From positions 47,479,272 through 47,543,271 of the forward strand of contig NC_068910.1 in the NCBI RefSeq assembly GCF_023091745.1: a DNA stretch of 64,000 nucleotides, read 5' to 3'. This document shows, one piece after another, positions 21,390-33,803 of the stretch (its first letter is position 1; every line of letters starts with the position of its first letter). Origin of the DNA: Budorcas taxicolor (taxonomy: Eukaryota; Chordata; Mammalia; Artiodactyla; Bovidae). The notes below the pieces were generated by a model, which saw only the letters and a program-made list of their open reading frames with translations, had not been told where the DNA came from and searched no databases. The translations under genes were made by a program, and so were the position numbers.

Positions 21390-22623
21390 GGAGATGCTTG
21401 GCCCTGGGCTGGATGTTAGCGTGACTGGTGAGCAAAGCCAGAAAACTTCGCTGCCCTGACCAGTAGTGCATGAGAATTCAATAACCAAAGGTTTATATAA
21501 ACAGACATAAAGCTATAGATATGTTGAATGCTATGACTGGGTGGTTCACACAATAGGGCAAGTGTTTAGCAGGGAAGATTGACCTAGATGGTGAGTGACC
21601 AGTCAAAGGGGTGTGAGTGGGGGAGGAGCTCCAGGGCAGAGCAAACAGCTCGCATGGGGACAGGTGGTGGGGACAGCAGGGTACACCTGAAGACCTGAAG
21701 CAGAGGCTGTGTGGCAGGCTGGGTGAGATGGGCTGGGGGCAGACCATGCAGGTCATGGTGCCAACATCACTGTTCTGATCTTTGTCCCAACTTGAAGCCA
21801 CCTGAAGCCAGTAAAGGCTGCAGAGGGATGATCTGGTCAGGTGTATGCTTGTAAAGGTGCATGCCGGCTGCTGTGTGAGGACTGCTTGGAAGAGGGAGAG
21901 GGTGTGTCTAGAGAGGAAGTGGGGAGCGCAGCCTGCCCTATGGAGTGTCCCTGTGATGAGAAAGAGGGTGGCAGGGCAGAAGCAGAGGAGAATGTGCAGT
22001 CCAGGAAGGGTGTAGGAGACAGGAGAGAATGGCGTGATCTCAGATCAACAGGGAGGAGCCAGTTAAGGGAGAGGCTGAAAGGCAAGATGGAAGGGCTGAG
22101 TGACCTTGAGCCCTTCGTGGAAAGTGACAGAGACTAGATGTGGAGGTGTACTGGTACACGGTCTGCCCCGTGAAGGAGGCGGCGAGGCTGTGTCCTGAGA
22201 CAACACGGAGGGCGGTGGGGAGTGTGAGGAAGGGGGCGATCTGAAAACATCCTTGGGAAACTGCGCCAACCAGGACAGGCTCTGGGTTTGCATTATTATA
22301 AACTTTCTCGCACAACGACTCTCCCTTGGTCCCTTTGCATTCATAGGTGGGAGCTTCTGTGTGTCGTTTAGGATGATGGGATTTTTCCAAGGGCAGAAAG
22401 CGACTGAACTGTTCTGGAACCTGAACGCAGCAGCCAGGCACCAAGTCAGAGCTTTCATGAGCTGGAGGAACCTCCGACTCCACACAGTGCAGTGTTTTTA
22501 AGAGTCAAATCCCAGGTGAAGGATGTCATAAACCCTTCCCAGAATCATATCAAAAATAGATATATCATACTAATAAATAGAAGTAGGATTTGCTTTCCCC
22601 ATTTTATCTAAAACTAAATAAAT

Positions 22624-22848
22624 GAGCTTCCCCGGTGGCTCAGTGGTAAAGAATCTGCCTGCCCGTGCAGGAGACGCAGGAGACATGGGTTTGATTCCTG
22701 GATCAAGAAGATCCCCTGGAGGAGGAAATAGCAACCCACTCCAGTATTCTTGCCTGGGAAATTCCACAGACAGAAGAGCGTGGTGAGCTATAGTCCATGG
22801 GGCCGCAAAAGAGTCAGACACAACTTAGCAACTAAACAACAACAACTC
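22624..22848 (+). mobile_element. Bov-tA SINE
   Basis: The head 'gagcttccccggtggctcag' runs to the tail 'aactaaacaacaacaactc'. Confidence 0.88.
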
Positions 22849-23047
22849 AATAAACATATATGTTTATCAAATTGTCTGGGATTGAGTATATTCATAAGGG
22901 CTACTTTCATCTTACAATAGCTGTTTTTGTTTTTTTTTCCCCTTTTGGTTGCACAGCATGCAGGATCTTGGGCACGCATGATCTCCTTGGCAGTGAGAGT
23001 ATGCACTGGGGAACTCTCAAGAGTAAACGTTAAAGATATCATGCTGA

Positions 23048-23240
23048 GGGACCTCCCTGGCGGCCCAGTGGGTTAGACTGTCTTCCAATGCAGGGGGTGC
23101 GGGTTTGATCCCTGTTTGGGGAGCTAAGACCTCGCATGCCTCATGGCCAAAAAACCAAAACATACAACAGAAACAGTATTTTAACAAATTCAATAAAGAC
23201 TTTAAAAATGGTTCACATGAAAAAAAAACTTTAGAAAAAG
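23048..23240 (+). mobile_element. CHR-type SINE with long A-rich 3' region
   Basis: The head 'gggacctccctggcggccca' is followed by the characteristic 'caaattcaataaagacttta' segment and an A-rich end. The same type occurs at 42855. Confidence 0.75.
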
Positions 23241-23421
23241 TCATGCTCAATCTATCAGGTAAATCACATTGAGCATGCCTTCCCATTGGACATTATATTT
23301 TTTATAAATCTATTTACTTATTTCTCTGACTTCCCCACTGCAAAGTTGGCTCTGAGACGGCCAGGTTTTGCCCATCTTGTCACCCCCAGGTTTTTAACCA
23401 GGCACTCACTAAATGTTTACT

Positions 23422-23530
23422 GGACTTCCCTTTAGGTCCGATGATTAAGACTCCATGCTTTCAATGTAGAAGACACAGGTTTCATCCCTGGTCAGAGAAC
23501 TAAGGTCCCACATGCCTTGCGGCCTTCTAA
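23422..23530 (+). mobile_element. Short CHR-type SINE with target-site duplication
   Basis: Reads 'ggacttccctttaggtccga' to 'cccacatgccttgcggcc'. AAATGTTTACT occurs on both sides (23411-23421 and 23531-23541). Confidence 0.82.
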
Positions 23531-23834
23531 AAATGTTTACTGAAGGTATGAATACATCTAGGATTTATCTGATAAATGGGTCATCATTTAGGCCTAATCT
23601 GGTCACCAGGGCTTGGGACAGTTGGTCATGCAAGGTTGAGTGTGATGGGTGATCTGTAAGATTCTGTGAACTCAATGAATTTTCAATGGACTGAATGCTT
23701 TTATGGCAAACTATACTGGTCCATGCAGTGGAGCCATTCCATAGATAAAAGGAATTTTCTGCTGAGAGTCCTGGAACAGAGCACTGGTCTAGAGACCCTC
23801 AGGTGGAGTTGCAGATGGAACCATCTTATTCAGA

Positions 23835-24025
23835 ACCTCCAGCTGAGGTTCTCAAGGCTTGGCTGCATCTTAAAATAACCTGGAGAGCTTTTTAAAAAGT
23901 ATCTGTACTGGGCCCACCTCCAGAGATTTGGAAGTAATTGGCTGGGGGTGGAAAATGACTGGTGCTGCGAGTTTTTTTTTTCAGTTCCCAAGGTGATTCT
24001 AAAGTGTAGTCAGGCCTGAGGATGG
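23835..24025 (+). mobile_element. MER5A DNA transposon relic
   Basis: Shows the MER5A order 'gaggttctcaaggcttggct', 'aataacctggagagcttttt' and 'gggcccacctccagag'. Confidence 0.75.
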
Positions 24026-25808
24026 CAGATGACGAGCACATTAAGGTGTGGGGTGGTAGGTAGAAGCTAATGCTGATGACTCCACAGTCATCTAATATAA
24101 CCAGGAAGCCACTCACACACTGGGAGATTTCTCCAAACTTGAGGTATATGTAACTCAATTTTCTAGGTGGTAGGTAGAACCAACCTCACCGTTTTATGAT
24201 CACGACTTTACAGATTTGAGTACCACCTTGTAAACTATCTCTTGCCTGCTTGTCTTCATACTGATCAAAAGGAAATCTTAGTTTAAATGGAGATACAGAT
24301 CAAATCAAAGTAACTGATTCCAGTACTTCTATGAAATGTCCTGGTACCTACAAAGTGCTTTTAAGCCTGAATTGTGCAATACTGAGGACCTAAAAGGTAT
24401 CAGCCACTGGACCACACTTTTGAAACACAGAGATAAAGGAAGCTATAGCCTCTGCCAGGTCCAGCAGGAGAGCAGCTTTGTAAACCATCCCCTGAATGCA
24501 ATGTGGTAAGTGGGGTGATTAAGGCCCAGATGAAAGAAGTGGCGAATCACAGAGGCTCCAGGACCTAAACGTGCTTCAATAGTGGCAGAGTTATTCCCAG
24601 CAAATGATTCGCCTTTGAAAATAACACTTGAACATTTCAAAGCCTCTGGCTGGCCCACTTGGAATTCGCGTCCCCCGGCTCCATCTGTGGGGCCCAAGGG
24701 AGAAACAGGACGAGATCGCAATTGTGCTCTGTTTATAGGATTCTCCAAATGTGTTGGCTCCACCCCTCCTGCTCATTTTGCACGAAGCAGTAGAGAACAC
24801 CCTCGAGATTTGAATGTGGTGACATGTAAGACAGAACATGAAGCAGAACTGAGGATGAACAAGAAAGAAAAATGGGATGCAAATGATGAGCCAATGCAAC
24901 TCTGGAACTTTCTTGACATATCTCTTTGGGCTGAAACCCTACTGTTAACATGATTACTTTTAAGCTTCGTTTCTTTTCTTTTGGTCTTTGTTCCTTGAGA
25001 AGTGTTTTTAGAAAAATCAGCAAAGAGAAGATGAAAAATAATATGTGGAAGTCTTCAGCCCTGCTCTCTCAGCTACAGGCTTCCTGAGTGGTTTGAACGA
25101 CACAGTAACAGCTACCACAAAAGCCCTAATGATTCTCCGTGTTTAATGCTTCCACTCTATTTCCCGCTCATCTCAGTGGCTGGCATATTTTTAGATAAGA
25201 CACGACCAAAGTCTTTATTGACAGCACAGCAATGTAAAATAACGATGATGAAAAAGCTCCAAATGAGATGGTATTTTTCTTCCCTCTTTCTCACGGATAA
25301 AAAGCGTTTACCTGTGTCAGCAAAGTTATGGAAAAATCTGCTTCAAGACAGAAAAAACAGCCTTCTGTGGGGAAGACATGCTGTTCATATTCTGATAACC
25401 ATTTCTTTCCACTGGCTGGTCTATTAGGAGTAAATAAATCCTATCTGTCTGTTTATCCTATTTATCCTTCCTTCCAAGGTGTCCCTCCTTCCTGGGAGGA
25501 AGCTGAGACTTTTCTGACTGTCCCATGACATCAAATTCTGGGTCTGGTTGGTACAAAATTTTGGGGTAGGATGGAAGCGGGTGGGGCGCATATCCTCTGC
25601 TAGGGAGCAGACCTAGTCTACATGACCAAACAAAGATGACTTTCCAGTGTTTTAATCTTTAGGGGAAAATGGTCAGGGATCTTTCATTCCTAGGGATTTG
25701 GAATGAAAATGTCCACAGTGTGCAGAAACACTTCGGTCCTCCCAGCTGCTCACATAGCCAGCCCAGTGGAGATGCCAGAATCACAGGACTTAAAACTTAG
25801 AAATTATG

Positions 25809-26066
25809 GGACTTCTCAGGTGGTCCAGTGATTAAGAATCAGCCTTCCAAACCATCACAATACTGTAAAGTGGCCTCCAATTAAAATTAATTAATTAATT
25901 AAAAAAAGAATCCACCTTCCAGTGCAGGGTACATGGGTTCAATACCTGGTTGGGGAATGAACACCATGTGCCTGGACTATGTGTCCATGTGCTCCGGAGC
26001 ATGAGGGCTGAGAGCATGCCACAACTAAGACCGACACAGTCAAACAAATACATTTTTTTTTTTTTA
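25809..26066 (+). mobile_element. CHR-type SINE carrying a nested 56-bp L1 tail
   Basis: The head 'gggacttctcaggtggtcca' breaks after 25849 and resumes at 25922, ending 'cacagtcaaacaaatac' and a T/A-rich run. The break is caused by the insertion listed next. Confidence 0.8.
25850..25905 (+). mobile_element. Minimal 5'-truncated L1 insertion
   Basis: Contains 'caatactgtaaagtggcctc' and an AATT/A-rich tail, the extreme 3' end of ruminant L1. It is flanked by near-identical 16-bp copies of SINE sequence (25834-25849 and 25906-25921, two mismatches), the mark of L1 integration. Confidence 0.8.
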
Positions 26067-26260
26067 GTAAATGAATATTTTTTAAAAACTTAGAATCTTT
26101 GGTATATGTCCTTGTATTTCTGCTCCTTGTTAGAGTCAGGTATTTAAGCCACTTTCTGTGTCCCAAGTGAGTAGGTCATAGTGTATGGGGCCTCCAAGCC
26201 AGGCCTCCTCTATCCCACCAGCCCCCCAAGGACCCCTAGGATGGCAGGCAGCCAGCGTAC

Positions 26261-26397
26261 CCACGATGTCAAAGCAGACTCCGCTCTCCAGCCGGTGTTT
26301 CCTGTACAAGTTCTTCAAGACCTTGGCACTGCCAAAGCGTTTGAAGCGACTCTTCACGTTATTGTAGAACCATTCCAGAGACTGGGTCCTGAGAACC
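26261..26397 (-). CDS. MYRIP: MYRIP internal exon: end of the Rab27-binding domain
   Basis: This 137-bp exon encodes 45 full codons plus one base at each end. The protein contains [20 protein letters not shown] and ends LESGVCFDIV. It matches my memory of human MYRIP near residues 112-157, including [12 protein letters not shown], and is less like the paralogue melanophilin ([20 protein letters not shown]). In Slac2/Slp proteins the SLEW(F/Y)(F/Y) element and following basic helix form the second half of the Rab-binding domain, which holds GTP-bound Rab27a on melanosomes and secretory granules. The acceptor CAG lies at 26398-26400 and the donor GTACGC at 26260-26255. The one-base 3' overhang (G) joins GA of the next exon to give Gly. 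The zinc finger that should precede it is not in the window. Confidence 0.95.
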
Positions 26398-27486
26398 CTG
26401 AGGACAACACAGAAAATCAGAATTAAAGGAGAGAATTAGGAAACAAGGAATTGCAAAAGCTGCCACAATACTTTGCAAGCTCCTTCCGTCCAGACAGAGC
26501 TTTTTTCTCTGCTCCATGGGTCTGGGCTGGCCCAGTGGCTTGCTCTGACCACAGAGACTGGTGGAAGTGGCGCCGTGCAAGTCCAGAGCCTGCCAGCTTC
26601 CTCTCTTGCTGCTCCTGAACCGCCCTGCCACTCACTGCCACGTGAACAAGCCCAAAATAGCCCTTGGGATGACGAGAGACACTCGGCCTGATCACCCTTC
26701 TTGCCCCAGCCAATAGCCTGGACAGGAGAGCGAGGCCACTGCCTACCAGCTGACTGGAGATGCATGAGTGAGTCTAAGTAAGACAAGCAGGAGAACCGTG
26801 CGTCTGAGTCCATCCGAACAGCAAGCTGATAAATACTTGCTATTTGAAGCCACTGGCTGACACATCTGTTTAGTGGCTAGCAGGCTTTATATTTGGTATT
26901 CTTACTGCATTAACATTTCTAGTTCAGCTTGGGAAGATAAAAGAGTACAAGTGAGACCCTGGGCTCTATGGCAAAATTCTGCAGCCTCTTACTCATTCAG
27001 CCTGAAGCACCGCGGGAAAGAGGTTTCCTGGTCAGCGCTATCACACTTGGTATGAAACGCTGACGCGATTCTTCTCTTTATTGCCTGACGAGAACAAGCT
27101 GCTGAACCCCTCCCATTTTAAGAATAGCTTTTGTTATTTTTCTTATTATGAATGGAAATAATGCATAAACTCATTTTAAAAGCTCAGAGAAGCAAGATGA
27201 ATGTAAATGCTTCTAATTCAGTGGAGGAACAAGCACTGTTTAGCTGCCCTTCTTCCCCAGATGCCAGTGAAATGTGAGAAGATGTCCAAAGGGAAAGAGA
27301 TTGGTAGAAATGAAGAGTGGAGCATGGAGGAGAATCAGAGATTCTGACAGATTTCTGGAAAGTTCTAAGTGAGCGATAGCATAAAGGGAACAGAGAATGT
27401 TGTCCTGCAAAACAGTGAGAAGGACTGGGACTCACAGACCGCGAGGTCAGATTTAATGTTGATTGGTGAATACTCATTGGTCAAAA

Positions 27487-27700
27487 AGAATGGAATCTGC
27501 ACAATATGGCCTGCCAATACAGGAGACATAAGAGACGCGAGTTCGATCCCTGGGTCAGGAAGATCCCCTGGAGGAGGGCATGGTGACCCACTCCAGTATT
27601 CTTGCTTGGGGAATCCCATGGACAGAGGAGTCCGGCAGACTACAGTTTATATGGTCACGAAGCGTCAGACAAGACTGAGCGACTGAACCCACACGCACAC
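27487..27700 (+). mobile_element. Bov-tA SINE, head degenerate
   Basis: The body 'ggaagatcccctggaggagg' and the tail 'caagactgagcgactgaacc' are clear; the first 20-30 bases of the head are disrupted. Confidence 0.82.
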
Positions 27701-27703
27701 AGC

Positions 27704-27930
27704 AATATGGGTGGCCTGGGAGGGCACCATGCTGAGGGAAACGAGTCAGACAGAGAAAGACAAATGCTGTATGGTATCACTTACAGGTGGAAGCAAAAAA
27801 AAAAGACAATCAACTAGTGAATAAAACTAAAAAGAAGCTAGCTGACTCAGAGAAAAAACAAAGTTGGTTGGTGCAGAGAGCAGGACTGGATGATGAGACA
27901 GCTCTCACAAAGCTAGTCTAGTCACTGTGT
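27704..27930 (+). mobile_element. L1 3' end fragment
   Basis: Matches the ruminant L1 3' block also present at 48700: 'gagtcagacagagaaagaca', a degenerate 'atggtatcacttacaggtgg', then A-rich sequence. Confidence 0.7.
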
Positions 27931-28312
27931 TGATGATGGTGAGGGCTCTGGGCCTCCATCCTTGTTCCCAGACTGACAGTTGGTCCAAAGACGCTTGGCT
28001 CTAGTCAAAAATGGAAAGCGGTTCTCTAATAAAATGGAGCAATCTGCTTGAGGGGGTTACCACCTGGCGGTAAAGCCCTCCTTGTTCAGCACTGGGGGAG
28101 CCCCACCTGCCAGCCTACCAGACACCGTCCATGTACCCCAGAGCCAAGCCTGCCAGCTCCACAAACTCAGAGCTCTCTGCACCAATGGCCCCTCCTTGGG
28201 AGGCCCTCCCTGACCCCCCTAAAACCCACCACCACCGTGTCAACAAGTCTATCCTCTTCCTCCCATTTTCTCTCCCCAAATTTCTAGGGTGCGTGTCTGT
28301 ACCTGATGTTTG

Positions 28313-28515
28313 AAGGTGAAGTCGCTCAGTCGTGTCTGACTCTTTGCGACCCTATGGACTGTAGCCTACCAGGCTCCTCCGTCCATGGGATTCTCCAGGC
28401 AAGAATACTGGAGAGGGTTGCCATTTCCTTCTCCAGGGGATCTTTCTGACCCAGGGATTGAACCCAGGTCTCCCGCATTGGAGGCAGACGCTTTAACCTC
28501 TGAGCCACCAGGGAT
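28313..28515 (-). mobile_element. Bov-tA SINE
   Basis: Complement of a nearly consensus Bov-tA: 'gaagtcgctcagtcgtgtct' to 'ctgagccaccaggga'. Confidence 0.9.
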
Positions 28516-29427
28516 AATTATTATTTACAAGACAATCAGTACATTAATATGCTAATTAATAATTATTAAATTGTTCATTATCTATTTTCTATTTCCAGCG
28601 GAACATACGCTCATGGAAAACGGGCTTGTTTCCCACTGCAGAGTACATAATAGACACTCAATAAAATCCTGTGATGGAGGGACAGTTTCAAATCTATTTT
28701 TCCACTTAATATTCCTGATGGACTTTAATGTTGTTGAAGAGTCTTCCCCACAGCATTTTTAGTAGCCCCAGAATTCACCACAGTATGAACACAGCAGGTT
28801 TTAAGTCACTAGTCTCTTGTCTCTGGACATTGAATTTGCCCGTTTCATTTGCTATCAAAGGCAATTCTGTGATGCGTATGTTGGCAGCTAAATGATCAAC
28901 ATATCTACAGTTGTGGGTTCTCGAAGTAGAATGGCTGGGTTCAAACATGTCGGTCTTTCAGAAAGCCTGTACCAATGTCACTCTTCATCTGCAGTGTGAG
29001 ATTTCGAAGTCCTCAAATTGGGGTGAGGTGTGAACCCCAAGAAACCCCCAAAGGAGTGGCCAGTTTTTCCGTGGAAAAGCCCATGTCTGAACCCCAAGTA
29101 AAGCACAGGAAGCAAGACAAAAGGGCAGAGAACAAGCATCATCGCCTCCACTCTGGCTTGGTAGACAAGATAGCAAACAGAGGCTCGTCTTCCCTGAGGG
29201 AGAGAGGCAGCTGTAAATGGCAGAATGTACCAAAGGTGTCATCCTTTTACATAAAACTGCACTATATCATCAGTATCATTACTATTAACAAAATGAACAC
29301 CATTATGTGAGAGCCTGCTCTATGCTGGGCACCGTGCCAAAAGCTTCCCTTGACTCACTATGAAATCTTCATGGGCACTATTGGCCCAGACCCTGACATT
29401 TATTGCCCATTGGTTATAAGCAAATTA

Positions 29428-29551
29428 CTTAATCTCCTAAGCTTCATGGGATCCTTCAGCTCCACCATCTCCCACCTCTCCCTCCTCCTACTTAATCCCC
29501 TAAGCCTCATGGGATCCTTCAGCTCCACCATCTCCCACCTCTCCCTCCTCC
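29428..29551 (+). repeat. 63-bp tandem duplication
   Basis: Two copies of a 63-bp unit contain 'atgggatccttcagctccac' and 'catctcccacctctccctcc'. The period is a multiple of three, which explains a local repeated reading frame without implying a gene. Confidence 0.9.
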
Positions 29552-29637
29552 AGTCAGTAACTTCTTGCCTGTTTGCTGGATGCCAGACCCTGTCTGCCAG
29601 CTGTTGTCCTGTACTACTGTACTTTTCAAGGTGGTTC

Positions 29638-29757
29638 TTGTCGTTCAGTTGTGTTCGACTCTTTGTGACCCCATGGACTGCAGTGTGCCAGGCTTCCCTG
29701 TCCTTCACTATCTCCCGGAGTTTGCACAAACTCATGTCCATTGAGTTGGCGATGCCC
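29638..29757 (-). mobile_element. BovB 3' end fragment
   Basis: Complement of the last 120 bases of BovB ('tcactatctcccggagtttg', 'catgtccattgagttggcga'). Confidence 0.8.
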
Positions 29758-29825
29758 TATATGGTAATACTAACAATATTTTCTGTGCTTATTTTTTTTA
29801 ATGCATTATTTGTATTAAAAGTATT

Positions 29826-30111
29826 TTTTTTCTTTTTTGATTAAAAATGTATTTGGCTGCATTGGGACTTTGTTGCAGCATGTGAGGTCTTCATTGCGTC
29901 CTGGAAGATCTCTCATTGCAGTGCATAGACTCTCTAGTTGTGGCGCACAGGCTCAGTGGTGGTGGCGCACAGGCTCAGTGGTTGTGGCACGCAGGCTTTG
30001 TTGCCTCATGGCACATGGGATCTTAGTTCCCAGACGAGGGATCAAACCTGAGTCCCCTGCATTGCAAGGCAGATTCTTAACCATTGGCCCAGCAGGGAAG
30101 TCCCTTGTGTG
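29826..30111 (-). mobile_element. CHR-2-type SINE with target-site duplication
   Basis: Complement of CHR-2: 'tgtggcgcacaggctcagtg' (partly duplicated within), 'gggatcttagttcccagacg' and 'cagcagggaagtccc'. AAAAGTATT flanks it at 29817-29825 and 30112-30120. Confidence 0.85.
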
Positions 30112-31016
30112 AAAAGTATTATAAACCTATTACAGTACAGTACTTTTATAGCCAATTGTGTTAGCTGTACCTAGGCTAACTTTGTTGGAGCAAACTGGAC
30201 TTACGATCACACTCTCAGAATGGAACTTGTTCTTACGTAGGGGATTTACTGTACTTCAAGTGCATCATAGGATGAGCTCTCCGTTCCCTGGTTATACCAA
30301 AACTGTATAGCATTTAGAAACACTTTGATGAGACGGAAACTGGAATGCCTCTGCTTGCTTGCTCAAGTCAGAGAGGGCAATCAGGGCACTGCCTGGGCTG
30401 CTGGAAGGTGGGAGGATGAGAGGTACTGAATCCTTAGAGAATGACCAGCAAACCTACAGCCTCATTTGGAGACGAGAAAGCTTTTCCATAGAACCGATGC
30501 ATTTTAGATTATGTTTTGACTTCGAGTTAATGTGGAGAGCTTCTCTGGAAGCCCCAGGGAATGCTCAGTCATGATTACCTTCATTTGCTATTACTGCTTT
30601 TATTTCACTTATTTTAAAATTCACGGCTCAAAGGAAACTCACAGGATACGCACGGTTCATAGGGCAGAGGCGTGGGGAGAAGGCTGTGGGGACACCCGCA
30701 CCCAGGGTGGACCGGCTGAGTGCTGCAGGGTCCCAGCCCACTCTCACATCTCCAGCTGCCTCCTGAACAGAGGCAGCTTCAGGCAAGCGCAGATGAGAAG
30801 GGAAGAGCCCGGTGTCAGGGTCCCACTGGGACAAGACGCGTCTGTGCATGAGTTCCTTCGTGTGTCCACTCACTCGTTCTTTCATTCCTCACTGCTTATG
30901 AGCGCTCTGCGTGCAGGCACGAGGCTGCCATATGCTGCCAGGTATGGGAAGCGACAAAACCGATGACGCTCGTACCCAACAGTGCCGTCAGACTAGACTC
31001 TTCAGTGAGTGCCAGG

Positions 31017-31062
31017 GGCACCATGCCATGGAACCAAGAGGCACCATGCCATGGAACCAAGA
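31017..31062 (+). repeat. 23-bp tandem duplication
   Basis: Two adjacent copies of 'ggcaccatgccatggaacca' plus three bases. Confidence 0.9.
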
Positions 31063-31177
31063 TGCCTGTGGCATCTCCAGAATGGCTGACAGGCACTGGG
31101 TTCTGTGTCATTCCCGCAGAGGTGTGAGAACAGAGTCTGTCCTGCTTTATGGCTCAGGCGTTATTTTCTGGACTTAA

Positions 31178-31805
31178 AACACTGAAGTATAGTTGATGAA
31201 TAACAGTGTGTTAGTTTCAGATGTACAGCAAAGCGTTTCAGTGGTAAACACATGCACACATATAAATATATATATTTATTATTTTTAAGATTCTTGTTCA
31301 CCATGATTTATTACAAAATATTCAGAACAGTTCTGAATATACAGTAGATCCTTGTTATCTATTTTAAGTGTATTAGTGAGTATCTGTTAATCCCAAATTC
31401 CTAATATAGTCTGCTCCATCTCCTTTCCCCTTTGGTAGCCGTAAGTTTGTTTTCTATGAGTCTGTTTCTGTTTTGTAAATAAGTTCTTTTGTATCACATT
31501 TTAGATTCCACACGTAAGCTATATCATGTGATAGTTGTCTTGCTCTGTCTGACTTACTTCACCTCGTATGATAATCTCTAGGTCCGTGCATGTTGCTCCT
31601 GATGGCCTTGCTTTGTTCTTTTTTATGGCTAAGCAGTATTCCATTGTTCCACACCTTCCGACACAGACCACATCTTTTTTATCCGTATATCTGTTGATGG
31701 GCACTTAGGTTGCTTCCATGTCTTGCCTATTGTGGATAGGGCTGCTATGAACGCTGGGGTGCATGTATCTGTTTGAATTGGAGTTTTCATCTTTTCCAGA
31801 TATAC
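31178..31805 (-). mobile_element. L1 3' end, minus orientation
   Basis: Complement of the ruminant L1 3' UTR: 'gaagtatagttgatgaataa', 'gtctgtttctgttttgtaaa', 'gcagtattccattgttccac' and 'gggctgctatgaacgctggg'. Confidence 0.88.
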
Positions 31806-32071
31806 CAGGCATTTCCTTTAATGACCCCCGAACTGCCCCTTCTCACTGCAGTAAACACAGGAGAGGTGCCTTAGGAAGGACAGGGAGCCGTAGTGCTGAT
31901 GATGAGACTTATGGAGAAAAACTTTCCAAGCTGGAACTGTACAGAGGGACCCTGCTTTATTTCTCTGGCTTATTTTTTAAATGATCCCAATTTGTCCCTA
32001 AGGATGACCATACGAAAGTTCTTAGTCCGGGGCAGTTTCACAATCTAACCCTGATAATTTCTCTCAACACT

Positions 32072-32344
32072 GCTGCTGCTGCTAAGTCACTTCAGTCGTG
32101 TCCGACTCTGTGCGACCCCATAGAGGGCAGCCCACTAGGCTCCTCTGTCCCTGGGATTCTCCAGGCAAGGATACTGGACTGGGTTGCCATTTCTTTCTCC
32201 AATGCATGAAAGTGAAAAGTGAAAGTGAAGTCGCTCAGTCGTGCCCGACTCTTACCGACCCCGTGCACTGCAGCCTACCAAGCTCCTCCGTCCATGGGAT
32301 TTTCCAGGCAAGAGTACTGGAGTGGGGTGCCATTGCCTTCTCCC
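32072..32344 (-). mobile_element. BovA2 SINE with target-site duplication
   Basis: The (GCT)n tail complement and both halves are present. CTCTCAACACT flanks it at 32061-32071 and 32345-32355. Confidence 0.92.
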
Positions 32345-33591
32345 CTCTCAACACTAAAGCTTTAAAAATGTCAACAACCAAGCCTTTGAAATTCACCAAT
32401 CACAACATAGTGGGAATTGATGACATTTAGTCCTTGGAACTTCAGTTGGTTTGTCTGTAAAATGATGGTCACCCAGGATACAGGAAGAGGGTCGGGTTTG
32501 GGGGAAGGTGGTGAGTTCGGTCGGGACACCTATATGTGGGGTGCCCCCATCCCCAGGTGGCAGTGCCTGGCGCTCACTGGGTGTGCTGGTCTGTGGATGG
32601 GAATCTGGACTAGAACAATGGATTTGGTGGTCTTTGGTCCACAGGCAGCACTGAAACCAAAACTTGGGGTTAAGGGAGGTATAAATAATCACTATCTCTA
32701 TTTTACAGACAAAATGGAAACAAGTAACTTGCTAGTCACTGCTGAACTAAGAGCAAATCCGGGAACAGACTGTAGACCTCATTATTGGGTCAGAGCCTTG
32801 ACATCTGCTTGGCTTATTTTCCTTCCAGAACCTCTAGTTAGCATTCTTACTGCAAATGATGGCTTTTGCTTCAAAGTTTAAGCAAATAGGAAGCCCCAGG
32901 GATCAAGAATTCAGAAGGAAATGTAAAATCATTGTATCATTTTCCCCCCCAAACAACCTACTTATCATTCTGTGGATACTAAACACTTCAAGTCACTTGT
33001 TTGTATAAGCAGTTTGCTAATTTTTTTCTGTGACATGAATAAACTTATAAACATGGTGCATTCTCATCAGAAGACAGACTGGAAATTACATCACAAGAGC
33101 AGCACTGAAATTACAACCCCAGGAATGCCAGACTGATTTCAGCTCATTAGACAAAATAACAGGATTGTGAAGAGGAAGGAACTGCCTGCGCCAGAACTGC
33201 TGGGATCCTGCTGCGGGTGATGAAGCAAGGCCGCCTTGGCCCTCAGGTCTGGCTCGGCAGGTGCTGTGCACACCGATGGGGGAGGGTCTATGGATCCCCC
33301 TACCTCCTGCGCAGTCCTCAGACCAGCTGTGTGGGCACCGTACAGAGCCTCGATAAAAATGGCAATCCCAGCCCTCCGCTCTCACCCTGAGACCAGTGGA
33401 ATCAAACGGCACTTTAGCGAGATTCCCAGGTGGTTACTAGGTCCACCAACACTGGCCCAGTGAAATTAGCTGGGTGTTTTCTGAGTCCACATATGGTTTT
33501 TATTTTGTTGTTACTCTTGACCACAATCCACTTAGGTAGGACAAGTTGTCTCTCTCAACAGCTGACTTGCCTCCCTCCTTCCTATTTTTCT

Positions 33592-33803
33592 GGGCTTCCC
33601 TGGTGGTTCAGACAGTAAAGAATCCACCTGCAATGCAAGAGACCCAGGTTTGATCCCGGAGTTGGGAAGATCCCCTGGAGGAAGGCAAGGCAACCCACCC
33701 CAGTATTCTTGCCTGGAGAATTCCATGGACAGAGGAACCTGGTGGGTTACAGTCCATGGGATCACAAAGAGTCAGACATGACTGAGTGACTAACGCTTTC
33801 ACT
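33592..33803 (+). mobile_element. Bov-tA SINE
   Basis: The head 'gggcttccctggtggttcag' runs to the tail 'catgactgagtgactaacgc'. Confidence 0.9.

Larger units (their letters stand above)
19963..26260 (-). other. MYRIP: MYRIP intron (6.3 kb)
   Basis: The intron holds MIR and MER5A relics, a 45-bp tandem duplication, a Bov-tA, CHR-type SINEs and a SINE carrying a tiny L1 insert. The stretches 20430-21300, 21390-22620 and 24030-25800 show no exon or repeat that I recognise. Confidence 0.8.

Noticed and set aside
22040..22483. Overlapping 147- and 140-codon minus-strand frames
   Set aside because: Two frames open over the same DNA with Ser/Pro-rich low-information sequence suggest base composition, not a gene.
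26261..26397. Melanophilin (MLPH) instead of MYRIP
   Set aside because: [25 protein letters not shown] and all six downstream exons follow MYRIP; melanophilin has [19 protein letters not shown] and no counterpart of the later exons.
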